A stretch of DNA of 5,624 nucleotides from an uncultured Devosia sp. (GTDB lineage Bacteria > Pseudomonadota > Alphaproteobacteria > Rhizobiales > Devosiaceae): positions 1-5,624 of the forward strand of contig CAKTFF010000167.1 in NCBI GenBank assembly GCA_934553185.1. Direction: 5' to 3'. A program made the translations under genes and the position numbers. Below the pieces are notes generated by a model, which was not told the DNA's origin, searched no databases, and was given only the letters and a program-made list of their open reading frames with translations. Below, one piece after another: positions 1 to 5,624 of this stretch. Position 1 is the stretch's first letter, and each line of letters begins with the position of its first letter.

Positions 1-362
1 ATCCCGTCAAGCAGCGAGCCGATGGCGATGGCCATGCCGCCGCCACCCTCCTCGGCACTGGTCTGCTGCTCGCCGGATCGCTTGCGATGCCGCGCTCCCG
101 AACGGTTCACCAGCACATTGGCAACCGTGTAAGCCGCCGACCCCGCAGCGGCACCACCCAGGATCGGCCAAAGTCCACCTTTCTCGAATCCATCCATGAT
201 CAGGTCGTAGGCAACGGCAGAGATCAGCACGCCGCAGCCAAAGGCCATGATGCCGGCGGTTACGCGTCGCGGCAGATCGACCAGATAGGCGAGCACGGCG
301 CCGATCAACAGCGCCGATCCCCCCAGCAGTCCCCAAAGCCCAGCCTGCAGCCAGATCGGCAT
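1..362 (-). CDS. ZIP-family divalent metal transporter (N-terminal part, cut by the window edge)
   Basis: Probable inner-membrane transporter for zinc or another divalent cation. I read 120 full codons before the left edge; the rest of the gene lies outside. Three hydrophobic segments are visible at about residues 5-28, 34-55 and 63-85. A short basic, glycine-rich loop follows (about 87-109, with RHRKR at 91-95), then the start of a fourth helix with the motif GSLLDG (115-120). This order (three helices, variable cytoplasmic loop, then a helix carrying a DG motif) matches the ZIP fold, and the second helix resembles bacterial ZIP members. The usual HN pair in the fourth-helix motif is replaced by Gly-Ser here. 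The ATG at 362 is chosen because GGGAGGG lies 5 bases upstream. Another ATG, at 367, is out of frame. Substrate and direction of transport cannot be told from this fragment. Family call fairly sure; metal unknown. Confidence 0.8.
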   Translation of the reverse strand, partial: MPIWLQAGLWGLLGGSALLIGAVLAYLVDLPRRVTAGIMAFGCGVLISAVAYDLIMDGFEKGGLWPILGGAAAGSAAYTVANVLVNRSGARHRKRSGEQQTSAEEGGGGMAIAIGSLLDG

Positions 363-383
363 GGCATCCCTCCCCGCCCCATC

Positions 384-397
384 AGCGTCTCTACGCT
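384..397. repeat. Short inverted repeat in the transporter leader
   Basis: AGCGT (384-388) and ACGCT (393-397) are complementary arms around a CTCT spacer. It lies 22 bases upstream of the transporter start codon, on the 5' side of its Shine-Dalgarno. It could form a small hairpin in the leader mRNA. With only five base pairs, chance occurrence is quite possible. Confidence 0.3.
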
Positions 398-440
398 CAA
401 ACGTGCTGGCCCTGCGCGGCGTTGCCTCGAGCCGGTTCTG

Positions 441-454
441 GGCAGGCGCCTGCC
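441..454. promoter_or_regulatory. Perfect 14-bp palindrome, possible operator
   Basis: GGCAGGCGCCTGCC reads the same on both strands. It lies about 80 bases upstream of the transporter start and about 105 bases upstream of the secreted-protein start, where a dimeric regulator could act on either gene. It does not match the AT-rich Zur or Fur boxes I know, so a metal regulator is not supported by the motif itself. It could also simply be a GC-rich hairpin in the transporter leader. The palindrome is seen directly; the operator role is inference. Confidence 0.4.
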
Positions 455-515
455 ACAGCTCACATTAAGATAAAGCAAACCGCAGCAATGCTAGGGTGAC
501 CACCGCGCAAGTGGT

Positions 516-536
516 CTGCACGGGACAAAGGTGCAG
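516..536. repeat. Inverted repeat in the leader of the secreted-protein gene
   Basis: CTGCAC (516-521) and GTGCAG (531-536) are complementary six-base arms around a nine-base spacer. The repeat ends seven bases before the strong Shine-Dalgarno at 544-550, so a hairpin here would sit next to the ribosome-binding site without covering it. The same six-base arms make up the core of the hairpin at the other end of the gene (939-963). Confidence 0.35.
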
Positions 537-558
537 CGCGCGCAGGAGGGATAATTAA

Positions 559-936
559 GTGCACACAAAAACAGCACACAAATGGGCCATTTTGATCCTG
601 GCCATGACCGTGACCCCGCTAGTGGCGCAGGAGCAGCCAAGGGTTCTGTCCGGCAGCGAGATCGAAACGCTGATCGCCGGCAACACCGTCGTGGGCAACA
701 TGGCAGCCGGCGGACCTTACGAAGAATTCTATTTGCCCGACGGCACGCTGCGCGGCTCCAATTACGATGGCAAGTGGAGTGTGGTGGGCGACACGCTGTG
801 CTTTGAGTATGACAGCACCTCGCCGGCACAATGCTGGGGCGCGAGCCTCACCGCATCAGGCGAAGTCCTGTGGCTCAAGAACGGCGTGATCGACGGCAAT
901 GGCATCGTCCAGCCAGGCAACCCGTCGCAATTCTAG
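559..936 (+). CDS. Small secreted protein of unknown function
   Basis: Protein of 125 residues that I do not recognise as a named family. The N-terminus has a basic start (K4, H7, K8), a hydrophobic stretch at about 9-23 and a probable signal-peptidase site near VA|QEQ (22-26), so the mature protein of about 100 residues should be periplasmic or secreted. There is no lipobox cysteine. The mature part opens with LSGSEIETLIAGNT (30-43), then an aromatic- and glycine-rich region (GGPYEEFYLPDGTLRG, 51-66; DGKWSV, 70-75) that looks like short beta strands. Cys81 and Cys92 could form a disulfide. This pattern resembles small secreted alphaproteobacterial proteins of undefined role, but that is an impression from memory. 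The start is GTG at 559 with AGGAGGG at 544-550, eight bases away. That placing and the signal peptide make this a convincing gene despite its size. It is monocistronic and converges with the c-di-GMP enzyme gene. Confidence 0.82.
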   Translation: MHTKTAHKWAILILAMTVTPLVAQEQPRVLSGSEIETLIAGNTVVGNMAAGGPYEEFYLPDGTLRGSNYDGKWSVVGDTLCFEYDSTSPAQCWGASLTASGEVLWLKNGVIDGNGIVQPGNPSQF

Positions 937-938
937 CA

Positions 939-963
939 GCCGGTGCAGCTAAGCTGCACTGGC
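939..963. terminator. Hairpin at the convergent stop codons, probable bidirectional terminator
   Basis: Arms at 939-949 and 953-963 pair over 11 base pairs with one G·U, closed by a three-base TAA loop. The structure begins two bases after the stop of the secreted-protein gene (934-936). It contains the stop codon of the opposite gene (TAG, at 951-949 on the minus strand). Neither side has a run of T, so it is not a textbook intrinsic terminator. A stable hairpin here may still stop RNA polymerase with Rho, or protect both 3' ends from exonucleases. Confidence 0.55.
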
Positions 964-3525
964 ACTCTCCCCCGCCCAGTTAAGCAGCAATGGCGTCAAC
1001 TGTTCAGCCGGGAGCGGACGGCTGTAAAGGTAGCCCTGAACCTGCTCGCAGCCGACCTGGCGCAGGAAGTCGGCCTGGCCTTCGGTTTCCACCCCCTCGG
1101 CCGTTGTGATCATCTTAAGGCTTTGCCCAAGGCTCACCACCGAGCGGACGATGGCATTGGATTTTTCCGCATCGAGATCGCGAATAAACGACTGGTCGAT
1201 CTTGATCTTGTCGAAGGGAAACGAGTTCAGATAGCCCAGCGACGAATAGCCGGTGCCGAAATCATCCATGGCGATGCGCACGCCTGTCGCCTTGAGGCGC
1301 TCGAGCACGAGCAGGGCCGAAGCGGAGTCGTGAAGCAGCACGCTTTCGGTGATTTCGAGTTCGAGCCGATGCGCGGCCAGACCAGTCTCCTCCAGCACCT
1401 GGCTGACCGTCTCGACCAGGTCGCGGCTCTTGAACTGCACAGGCGACAGGTTCACGGCCACAACCAGATCGGGCCATTGTGCGGCCTGGAGGCAAGCGGT
1501 ACGCAACACCCATTCGCCGATAGGCAGGATCAATCCAGTGTCTTCGGCGAGGGGGATGAACTGACCTGGCGACACGAGCCCGCGCTCGGGGTGGTTCCAG
1601 CGCACCAGCGCCTCGACGCCCACCACTTCGCCGCGGTCGAGGTTAACCAAAGGCTGGTAATGCACCGCAAGTTGCCCACGCGCAATGGCGTGCCGCAGGT
1701 CGTGCTCGAGTGAGCGGCGCACCTTCAGTTCCTGATCCATGAAGGGCTCGAACTGCCGTGCCGTGCCGCGACCCGCCTGCTTGGCGCGGTAAAGCGCGAT
1801 ATCGGCATTCTTGAGCAAGGCCGTCGGCGTATCGCCATCTGCCCCGACCATGGCCAAGCCGATGCTGGCCCCCAGGTAAACCGGCTTGTCGTCCACCACG
1901 AAGGGGGTGCTCAGCTTCTCGATGATGGTCTGCGCCAAAACGGACGCATCGTGCGGCTGGTAGGACCCGTACTGGATCACCGCGAACTCGTCGCCGCCAA
2001 GGCGCGCTACCGTGTCGGTGCTGTTGACGCATTCGCGCAGGCGCGACGTGACCTCCTGCAGCACCTGATCGCCCGCAGCATGACCCAGCGCATCGTTGAC
2101 CGCCTTGAAGTGGTCGAGGTCGATACAAAGAACGGCAATGCGGCTGCGCTGCTCCTGATGCTCGGCACAGGCAATCTGCAGCCGGTCGCGAAACAGCGCG
2201 CGGTTGGGCAGCCCGGTCAGGATGTCGTGCAGGGACAGATGCACGGCTCTTTGCTGGGCCTCCACTTCTTCGGTGATGTCGGCAGTTGTGCCGCGATAGC
2301 CCTCGAATTTCCCATCCTGCGAGAAGATGGGGCGTGCCGAGACCCGGCAGATTCGCCTTTCACCGGCATTGTTGCGATAGCGGCAACGCAGGTCGCGAAA
2401 AGGCTCGCGAGCAGCAATGGCCGCCGTTTGGCGCTCTGCCCCGGCATCGTCCTCATCGACCTCGAAAAACCCTGTGACCGTGGCGCCGAGCACAAACTGT
2501 TCGGACAGGCCGGTGACCTGGCCGAAGCGCGCCGAAACAAAGGTGATCGCAAGGTCCCGGTCGCATTCCCAAATCCAGTCGGACGAGGCCTCGGCAACAT
2601 CGCGGAAGCGCGCCTCGCTCTTCTTGAGCGTTTCGGCATAGGCATCGATGGTGCGGGCCGAGCTCTGCAGCTCCGTGCTCGAGCGGCGCGCATAGCGCAT
2701 GGCCAAAAAGGCAAAAAGTCCGAACACCCCAAAGCACCCCGCCATCATCGGCAAAAGGGTGCGCAGGTTTTCGTAGCCCGGCTGCTCGGGAATCCAGGTG
2801 ACCTGCCCGATCACATCACCGGCATAGTTCTGGAGCGGCAGCGAGGCGCCCAGGTCCGGCGTATCGGCACCCACAAGACGCAACCGGTTAAGTAGGTAAT
2901 CGCTGCCAATCCGAGTGAGCAGCGGACCATTGACCCGCTTGGCGAAAACCAGCACCGAATTGTCGGTGCGTCCAAGACTGTCCAGTGCCATTTCGGGGGA
3001 GCGAATAGCCGTGGCAGCCACCAGGAGAATGCTGTCGCCGGACCGCAGCATGCCCACAGCCGGCGCAAGCCGCTGCGAGCCCTCCTGCACCAGGGGCAGA
3101 AGGCCTTGCCCCATGGCTGCGAAAGCATCGATCTGCTGGGGCTGACCGTCCACCGTCGCATAAACAGTCTGCCTGTCGGGCGAAACGACGAAGGCCATTT
3201 CATAACCGAGATTGGCAAAGATGTTGGAGCCCAGATTGCCGCTGGCGGACGCCCAGGCATAATCAAAACGGCTATGAAGGTTGCGATAGGCATCCTCGCG
3301 ATAGGCATAGTCTTCAAGGTTGCGGGCAATCTCGCGCTGTTTGACCTCGAGCGCTGTTGCCGCCAGCTGCTTTGAATCCTCTATGGCCAGCCGGTTCTGG
3401 TTATGCGCTCCGATAACAGAAAAGGCGACAACCAGAACGAGCGCCGCAATGGACAGGGCGAACAACGATCGCATCAAGCGACGGTTGAAGCCTCCCGTAA
3501 GCAGTTGATCTGCTGTTTTCTGCAT
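949..3525 (-). CDS. Membrane-bound dual c-di-GMP enzyme: CHASE4–PAS–GGDEF–EAL
   Basis: Protein of 858 residues predicted to make and/or break down the second messenger c-di-GMP. Domains in order: first membrane helix (about 18-40); periplasmic CHASE4-type sensor (about 41-250; DAYRN at 78-82 and the FVVSPDRQTVYA strand pair at 112-123); second helix (about 256-276); short linker helix (about 280-305); PAS domain with C-terminal PAC part (about 305-424; WIWE at 317-320, ITEE at 417-420); GGDEF (about 430-590); EAL (about 605-848). The cyclase signature GGDEF is intact at 510-514, with DLDHFK at 469-474 and GD at 485-486. The inhibitory RxxD site reads NSTD (501-504), so its arginine is missing. 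The phosphodiesterase site looks complete: E638 of EAL, N692, E724, D754-D755, K775, E810 and Q830. The start ATG at 3525 follows AGGTGAG by nine bases. The net direction of activity cannot be decided from sequence. It is transcribed alone, divergently from argJ. Confidence 0.94.
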   Translation of the reverse strand: MQKTADQLLTGGFNRRLMRSLFALSIAALVLVVAFSVIGAHNQNRLAIEDSKQLAATALEVKQREIARNLEDYAYREDAYRNLHSRFDYAWASASGNLGSNIFANLGYEMAFVVSPDRQTVYATVDGQPQQIDAFAAMGQGLLPLVQEGSQRLAPAVGMLRSGDSILLVAATAIRSPEMALDSLGRTDNSVLVFAKRVNGPLLTRIGSDYLLNRLRLVGADTPDLGASLPLQNYAGDVIGQVTWIPEQPGYENLRTLLPMMAGCFGVFGLFAFLAMRYARRSSTELQSSARTIDAYAETLKKSEARFRDVAEASSDWIWECDRDLAITFVSARFGQVTGLSEQFVLGATVTGFFEVDEDDAGAERQTAAIAAREPFRDLRCRYRNNAGERRICRVSARPIFSQDGKFEGYRGTTADITEEVEAQQRAVHLSLHDILTGLPNRALFRDRLQIACAEHQEQRSRIAVLCIDLDHFKAVNDALGHAAGDQVLQEVTSRLRECVNSTDTVARLGGDEFAVIQYGSYQPHDASVLAQTIIEKLSTPFVVDDKPVYLGASIGLAMVGADGDTPTALLKNADIALYRAKQAGRGTARQFEPFMDQELKVRRSLEHDLRHAIARGQLAVHYQPLVNLDRGEVVGVEALVRWNHPERGLVSPGQFIPLAEDTGLILPIGEWVLRTACLQAAQWPDLVVAVNLSPVQFKSRDLVETVSQVLEETGLAAHRLELEITESVLLHDSASALLVLERLKATGVRIAMDDFGTGYSSLGYLNSFPFDKIKIDQSFIRDLDAEKSNAIVRSVVSLGQSLKMITTAEGVETEGQADFLRQVGCEQVQGYLYSRPLPAEQLTPLLLNWAGESASAA

Positions 3526-3725
3526 CTGCGTGTTCTCACCTAGACCTAAAGAATAGGCAGACAGTCCTCAATTTTTCCTGAAGTGCGGCATGGCAAGTTC
3601 CATCATGCAGCCTTGATCAGTTGCAGACAGGGTTAGAAGCAAATGCCCCTCCCCTGCCACGCCTTGCGCCCGCCAAAGCTTTCGGGCAAACCGGGCATCA
3701 ATTTGCTTGTTGAAGGCTCCCGCTC
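3526..3725. other. Divergent intergenic region between the c-di-GMP enzyme gene and argJ
   Basis: This 200-base spacer should contain promoters for both neighbours. On the minus strand an AT-rich patch at about 3545-3580 contains a TTGAGG-like hexamer (3573-3568), but no good -10 partner at normal spacing stands out. On the plus side TTGATC (3613-3618) precedes TTAGAA (3633-3638) by 14 bases, shorter than usual. I found no recognisable operator for an arginine repressor. The right half, near argJ, holds a foldable leader described separately. No coding region is seen here. Confidence 0.5.
3637..3708 (+). promoter_or_regulatory. Possible structured leader of argJ
   Basis: The stretch at 3637-3648 can pair with 3693-3708: AAGCAAA with TTTGCTT, and TGCCC with GGGCA, leaving a four-base bulge on the 3' arm. 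Inside it, GCCCG (3668-3672) can pair with CGGGC (3683-3687). The outer stem ends three bases before the argJ Shine-Dalgarno (GAAGG, 3712-3716). GCCTT at 3661-3665 could instead pair with AAGGC at 3713-3717, covering that site. Two exclusive folds near a ribosome-binding site are the layout of a translational switch, but pairings this short can arise by chance. I do not recognise a known riboswitch class and see no arginine-rich leader peptide. Whether transcription starts upstream of 3637 is unknown. Confidence 0.3.
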
Positions 3726-4958
3726 ATGGCCCATCCGGTTTCCCCGCTTGCTCCCAAATCGTTTGCGGACCTGCCCTCAATAGAAGGGGTGCGCTTTGCC
3801 ACCGCCGAAGCCGGCATCAAATACAAGAACCGCACCGACGTGCTGCTGATGGCCTTTGCGGAAGGCACCGCAGCCGCCGGCGTCCTAACCCGCTCCAAAT
3901 GCGCATCGGCCGCTGTGGACTGGTGCCGGGACAACCTTCCCGCGGGACGCGCGCGCGGCCTCGTCGTCAATTCGGGCAATGCCAATGCCTTCACCGGACA
4001 AAAGGGCAAGAACAGCGTGAGGCTGACCGCCGACTATGCCGCCAAGGCGCTGGGCTGCTCTCCCGGCGAGATTTTCCTCGCCTCCACCGGTGTTATCGGC
4101 GAACCCCTGCCGGCCGAAAAGTTCGCCGGCGTGCTGGACGCGGCAGCGACGCGCCTGGGCGACGGTCCCTGGATCGAGCCGGCCAAGGCCATCATGACCA
4201 CCGACACCTTCCCCAAACTGTCGGGCGCCGTGCTCGATATGGATGGCGTCGAAATCCGCATCAACGGCATTGCCAAGGGCTCGGGGATGATCGCGCCCGA
4301 CATGGCCACTATGCTGAGCTTCGTGGTCACCGACATGCCCATCGCTGCCCCCGTGTTGCAGGCGCTGCTGGCGCGCCATACAGAGACCACCTTCAACAGC
4401 ATCACCGTGGACAGCGACACCTCCACTTCCGACACGCTTCTCGCCTTTGCCACCGGCAAGGCAGCCGTCGATCCCATCATGAGCCTTGACGACCCCCGTG
4501 CCGACATTTTCGGCCAAGCCCTACGCGATGTTCTGTTCGAACTTGCCATCCAGGTCGTCCGCGACGGCGAAGGCGCCACCAAACAGGTGTCTATCCATGT
4601 CGAGGGCGCCACAACGGACGCCTCGGCGTTCCGCATCGCCAAGTCGATCGCCGACAGTCCGCTTGTTAAAACCGCCATTGCCGGCGAGGACGCCAATTGG
4701 GGCCGCGTTGTCATGGCCGTCGGCAAGGCCGGCGAGCCGGCCGACCGCGACAAGCTGGCCATTCGCTTCGGCGACCTCCTGGTTGCCCGCGACGGCGAAC
4801 GCGCCCCCAACTACGACGAAGCCGCTACCTCGGCCTATATGAAGGGCGAGGATCTCGAACTCACCGTGTCTCTGGGCCTTGGGGATGGCCGCGCCACGGT
4901 GTACACCTGCGACCTGACCCACGGCTACATCACCATCAACGGCGATTACCGGAGCTGA
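3726..4958 (+). CDS. argJ: Bifunctional glutamate N-acetyltransferase / amino-acid acetyltransferase ArgJ
   Basis: ArgJ moves the acetyl group from N2-acetylornithine to glutamate, releasing ornithine and regenerating N-acetylglutamate for the cyclic arginine pathway in the cytoplasm. Many family members also make N-acetylglutamate from acetyl-CoA; sequence alone does not settle whether this one does. Its 410 residues are the normal family length. The self-cleavage motif is clear: [14 protein letters not shown] at 184-197, with cleavage expected between Ala194 and Thr195. This gives an alpha chain (1-194) and a beta chain (195-410) whose new N-terminal Thr195 is the nucleophile. The oxyanion-hole pair is Thr121-Gly122 in ASTGVIG (119-125). 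Other conserved blocks are [11 protein letters not shown] (81-91), TTDTFPK (158-164), [13 protein letters not shown] (224-236), GEDANWGR (320-327) and the C-terminal INGDYRS (404-410). The start ATG at 3726 follows GAAGG by nine bases. A GNAT gene follows after one base, which suggests one transcript and translational coupling. Confidence 0.98.
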   Translation: MAHPVSPLAPKSFADLPSIEGVRFATAEAGIKYKNRTDVLLMAFAEGTAAAGVLTRSKCASAAVDWCRDNLPAGRARGLVVNSGNANAFTGQKGKNSVRLTADYAAKALGCSPGEIFLASTGVIGEPLPAEKFAGVLDAAATRLGDGPWIEPAKAIMTTDTFPKLSGAVLDMDGVEIRINGIAKGSGMIAPDMATMLSFVVTDMPIAAPVLQALLARHTETTFNSITVDSDTSTSDTLLAFATGKAAVDPIMSLDDPRADIFGQALRDVLFELAIQVVRDGEGATKQVSIHVEGATTDASAFRIAKSIADSPLVKTAIAGEDANWGRVVMAVGKAGEPADRDKLAIRFGDLLVARDGERAPNYDEAATSAYMKGEDLELTVSLGLGDGRATVYTCDLTHGYITINGDYRS

Positions 4959-4959
4959 C

Positions 4960-5624
4960 ATGGCGCTGCCAATGGTTGAAGCCTTTGAGCGGGCCGGGCT
5001 CCAAGCCTGGCCCGGCACCGACACCCATTGGGATGGCCAATGGGTTCGCCGCGCCGCGGGCGGCTACACCAAGCGCGCCAACTGCGTGCAATGCCTCGAT
5101 CCCGACGATGGCGAGGATGCCGACCTGCGGGTAATCTCGGCCAGCACCTGGATGGTGATCCGGGGCATCAAGCCGGTCTTCCGCATCACCCCCCTGTCCT
5201 GTCCCGAATTGGCCGAAACTCTTGACGAAGCCGGCTGGAAAACCATTGACCAAAGCCACCTCTTCGCGATGCCCCTTGGCGAACACCAGCCCCATGCCGC
5301 GGCACGGCTAGTTCCCGTGCTCGACGACACCTTCCTCGCCGCCCAGACGCAGCTGCAACGCTATGATCCGGCAACAGCCCAACAGATGCGCAAGCTTTTT
5401 GCCGCCATCACCGTGCCGGCTGTGGGCGTCCTTCTCGAGCGCGATGGCGAGGCCGTCGCCTCTGCCTTGATGGCCATAGCCGACGGCATTGTCGTGACCG
5501 GCAATGTGGTGACCCACCCCGAGCGGCGCCGGCAGGGTCTGGCGCGCGCCGTCATGGAGACCGGCCTTCACTGGGCCGCAGGAGCCGGCGCCACCACGGC
5601 GGCCCTCAACGTCGTGGCCGATAA
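4960..5624 (+). CDS. GNAT-family N-acetyltransferase (3' end cut by the window edge)
   Basis: Open reading frame of 221 codons plus two bases that continues past the right edge. The C-terminal half carries a GNAT acetyl-CoA-binding signature: a strand (GIVVTGNVVTHP, 176-187) followed by the pyrophosphate loop ERRRQGLA (188-195), fitting the R/Q-x-x-G-x-G/A pattern, and helix ARAVMETGLHWA (195-206). The N-terminal part includes GYTKRAN (35-41), a segment I associate with a GNAT subgroup that has a double or extended domain. Two cysteines form CVQC at 42-45. The acceptor substrate is not known. Start ATG at 4960 lies one base after the argJ stop, with GGAG at 4951-4954 inside argJ as the likely ribosome-binding site; an in-frame ATG at 4972 is a weaker alternative. 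Close linkage to argJ suggests co-expression. It need not be a classical ArgA-type N-acetylglutamate synthase, and nothing here proves a role in arginine synthesis. In related genomes I recall a MutT-like gene next. Confidence 0.9.
   Translation, partial: MALPMVEAFERAGLQAWPGTDTHWDGQWVRRAAGGYTKRANCVQCLDPDDGEDADLRVISASTWMVIRGIKPVFRITPLSCPELAETLDEAGWKTIDQSHLFAMPLGEHQPHAAARLVPVLDDTFLAAQTQLQRYDPATAQQMRKLFAAITVPAVGVLLERDGEAVASALMAIADGIVVTGNVVTHPERRRQGLARAVMETGLHWAAGAGATTAALNVVAD

Larger units (their letters stand above)
363..558. other. Divergent intergenic region between the transporter and the secreted-protein gene
   Basis: This 196-base spacer must hold the start signals of two genes that point away from each other. 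It contains an inverted repeat (384-397), a perfect 14-bp palindrome (441-454), a short AT-richer stretch (about 462-480) and a second inverted repeat (516-536). A weak plus-strand promoter candidate is TTAAGA at 465-470 with TGCTAG at 489-494, 18 bases apart; I would not rely on it. No convincing minus-strand promoter and no small open reading frame with a good ribosome-binding site was found. Confidence 0.6.

Noticed and set aside
7..336. 109-codon minus-strand frame overlapping the transporter
   Set aside because: It is a shifted frame of the transporter, rich in Arg, Cys and Trp. The frame beginning at 362 gives proper membrane helices and has the better ribosome-binding site.
87..473. 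128-codon plus-strand open reading frame over the transporter start and spacer
   Set aside because: Low-complexity, arginine/glutamine-rich translation with no domain and no good ribosome-binding site. The minus-strand ZIP reading explains the region.
465..494. TTAAGA / TGCTAG pair as a promoter for the secreted-protein gene
   Set aside because: Both hexamers match the consensus poorly, so it is mentioned in the spacer entry but not called as a promoter.
943..1713. 256-codon plus-strand open reading frame opposite the EAL domain
   Set aside because: Antisense to the conserved EAL motifs, with composition typical of a mirror frame. It begins inside the terminator-like hairpin and has no supported start.
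1951..2895. 314-codon plus-strand open reading frame opposite the c-di-GMP enzyme gene
   Set aside because: It lies wholly antisense to well-recognised PAS and GGDEF coding sequence and resembles no known protein. Long antisense frames are expected in GC-rich genes with biased third positions.
3707..4489. Plus-strand 260-codon frame overlapping argJ
   Set aside because: Out-of-frame shadow of argJ rich in Arg, His and Gly. The ArgJ frame carries every conserved family motif.
3885..5024. Long minus-strand frames opposite argJ and the GNAT start
   Set aside because: Antisense shadows with no recognisable domain; both plus-strand genes here are well supported.
1..5624. Mobile elements, CRISPR arrays, toxin–antitoxin pairs, defence genes, tRNA or rRNA
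   Set aside because: No transposase or integrase motifs, regularly spaced repeats, tRNA-like cloverleaf or rRNA stretches were seen on either strand, and all long coding capacity is accounted for by the five genes listed.

Overview
The window looks like ordinary chromosomal DNA from a GC-rich alphaproteobacterium, most likely Hyphomicrobiales (Devosia-like). This rests on the style of the proteins, the GC-rich third codon positions, the short Shine-Dalgarno-led spacers, and an argJ–GNAT gene pair that I recall as common in that order. The genus is a guess from memory and was not tested. I see no mobile element, CRISPR array, tRNA or rRNA, and no sign of recent transfer.

Layout, left to right. 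(1) On the minus strand, the first 120 codons of a ZIP-family metal transporter run off the left edge (362 to 1). (2) A 196-base divergent spacer follows, holding a perfect 14-bp palindrome and two small inverted repeats. (3) On the plus strand is a 125-residue secreted protein of unknown function (559-936, GTG start). (4) An 11-bp hairpin sits exactly at the convergent stop codons and probably ends transcription from one or both sides. (5) On the minus strand is a large membrane-bound c-di-GMP enzyme, CHASE4–PAS–GGDEF–EAL, 858 residues (3525 to 949). Both active sites look intact, but the inhibitory I-site has lost its arginine. (6) A 200-base divergent spacer contains a foldable leader next to the argJ ribosome-binding site. 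(7) On the plus strand, argJ (3726-4958) is followed after a single base by a GNAT acetyltransferase (from 4960, cut by the right edge); these two probably form one operon.

The genes fall into three independent units: metal transport, c-di-GMP signalling, and arginine biosynthesis with an associated acetyltransferase. The secreted protein stands alone between the first two. Nothing in the window adds up to an obviously new multi-gene system. The points most worth a second look are the degenerate I-site of the dual c-di-GMP enzyme, the replaced metal-ligand motif in the ZIP protein, the unrecognised secreted protein bracketed by related inverted repeats, and the structured argJ leader.
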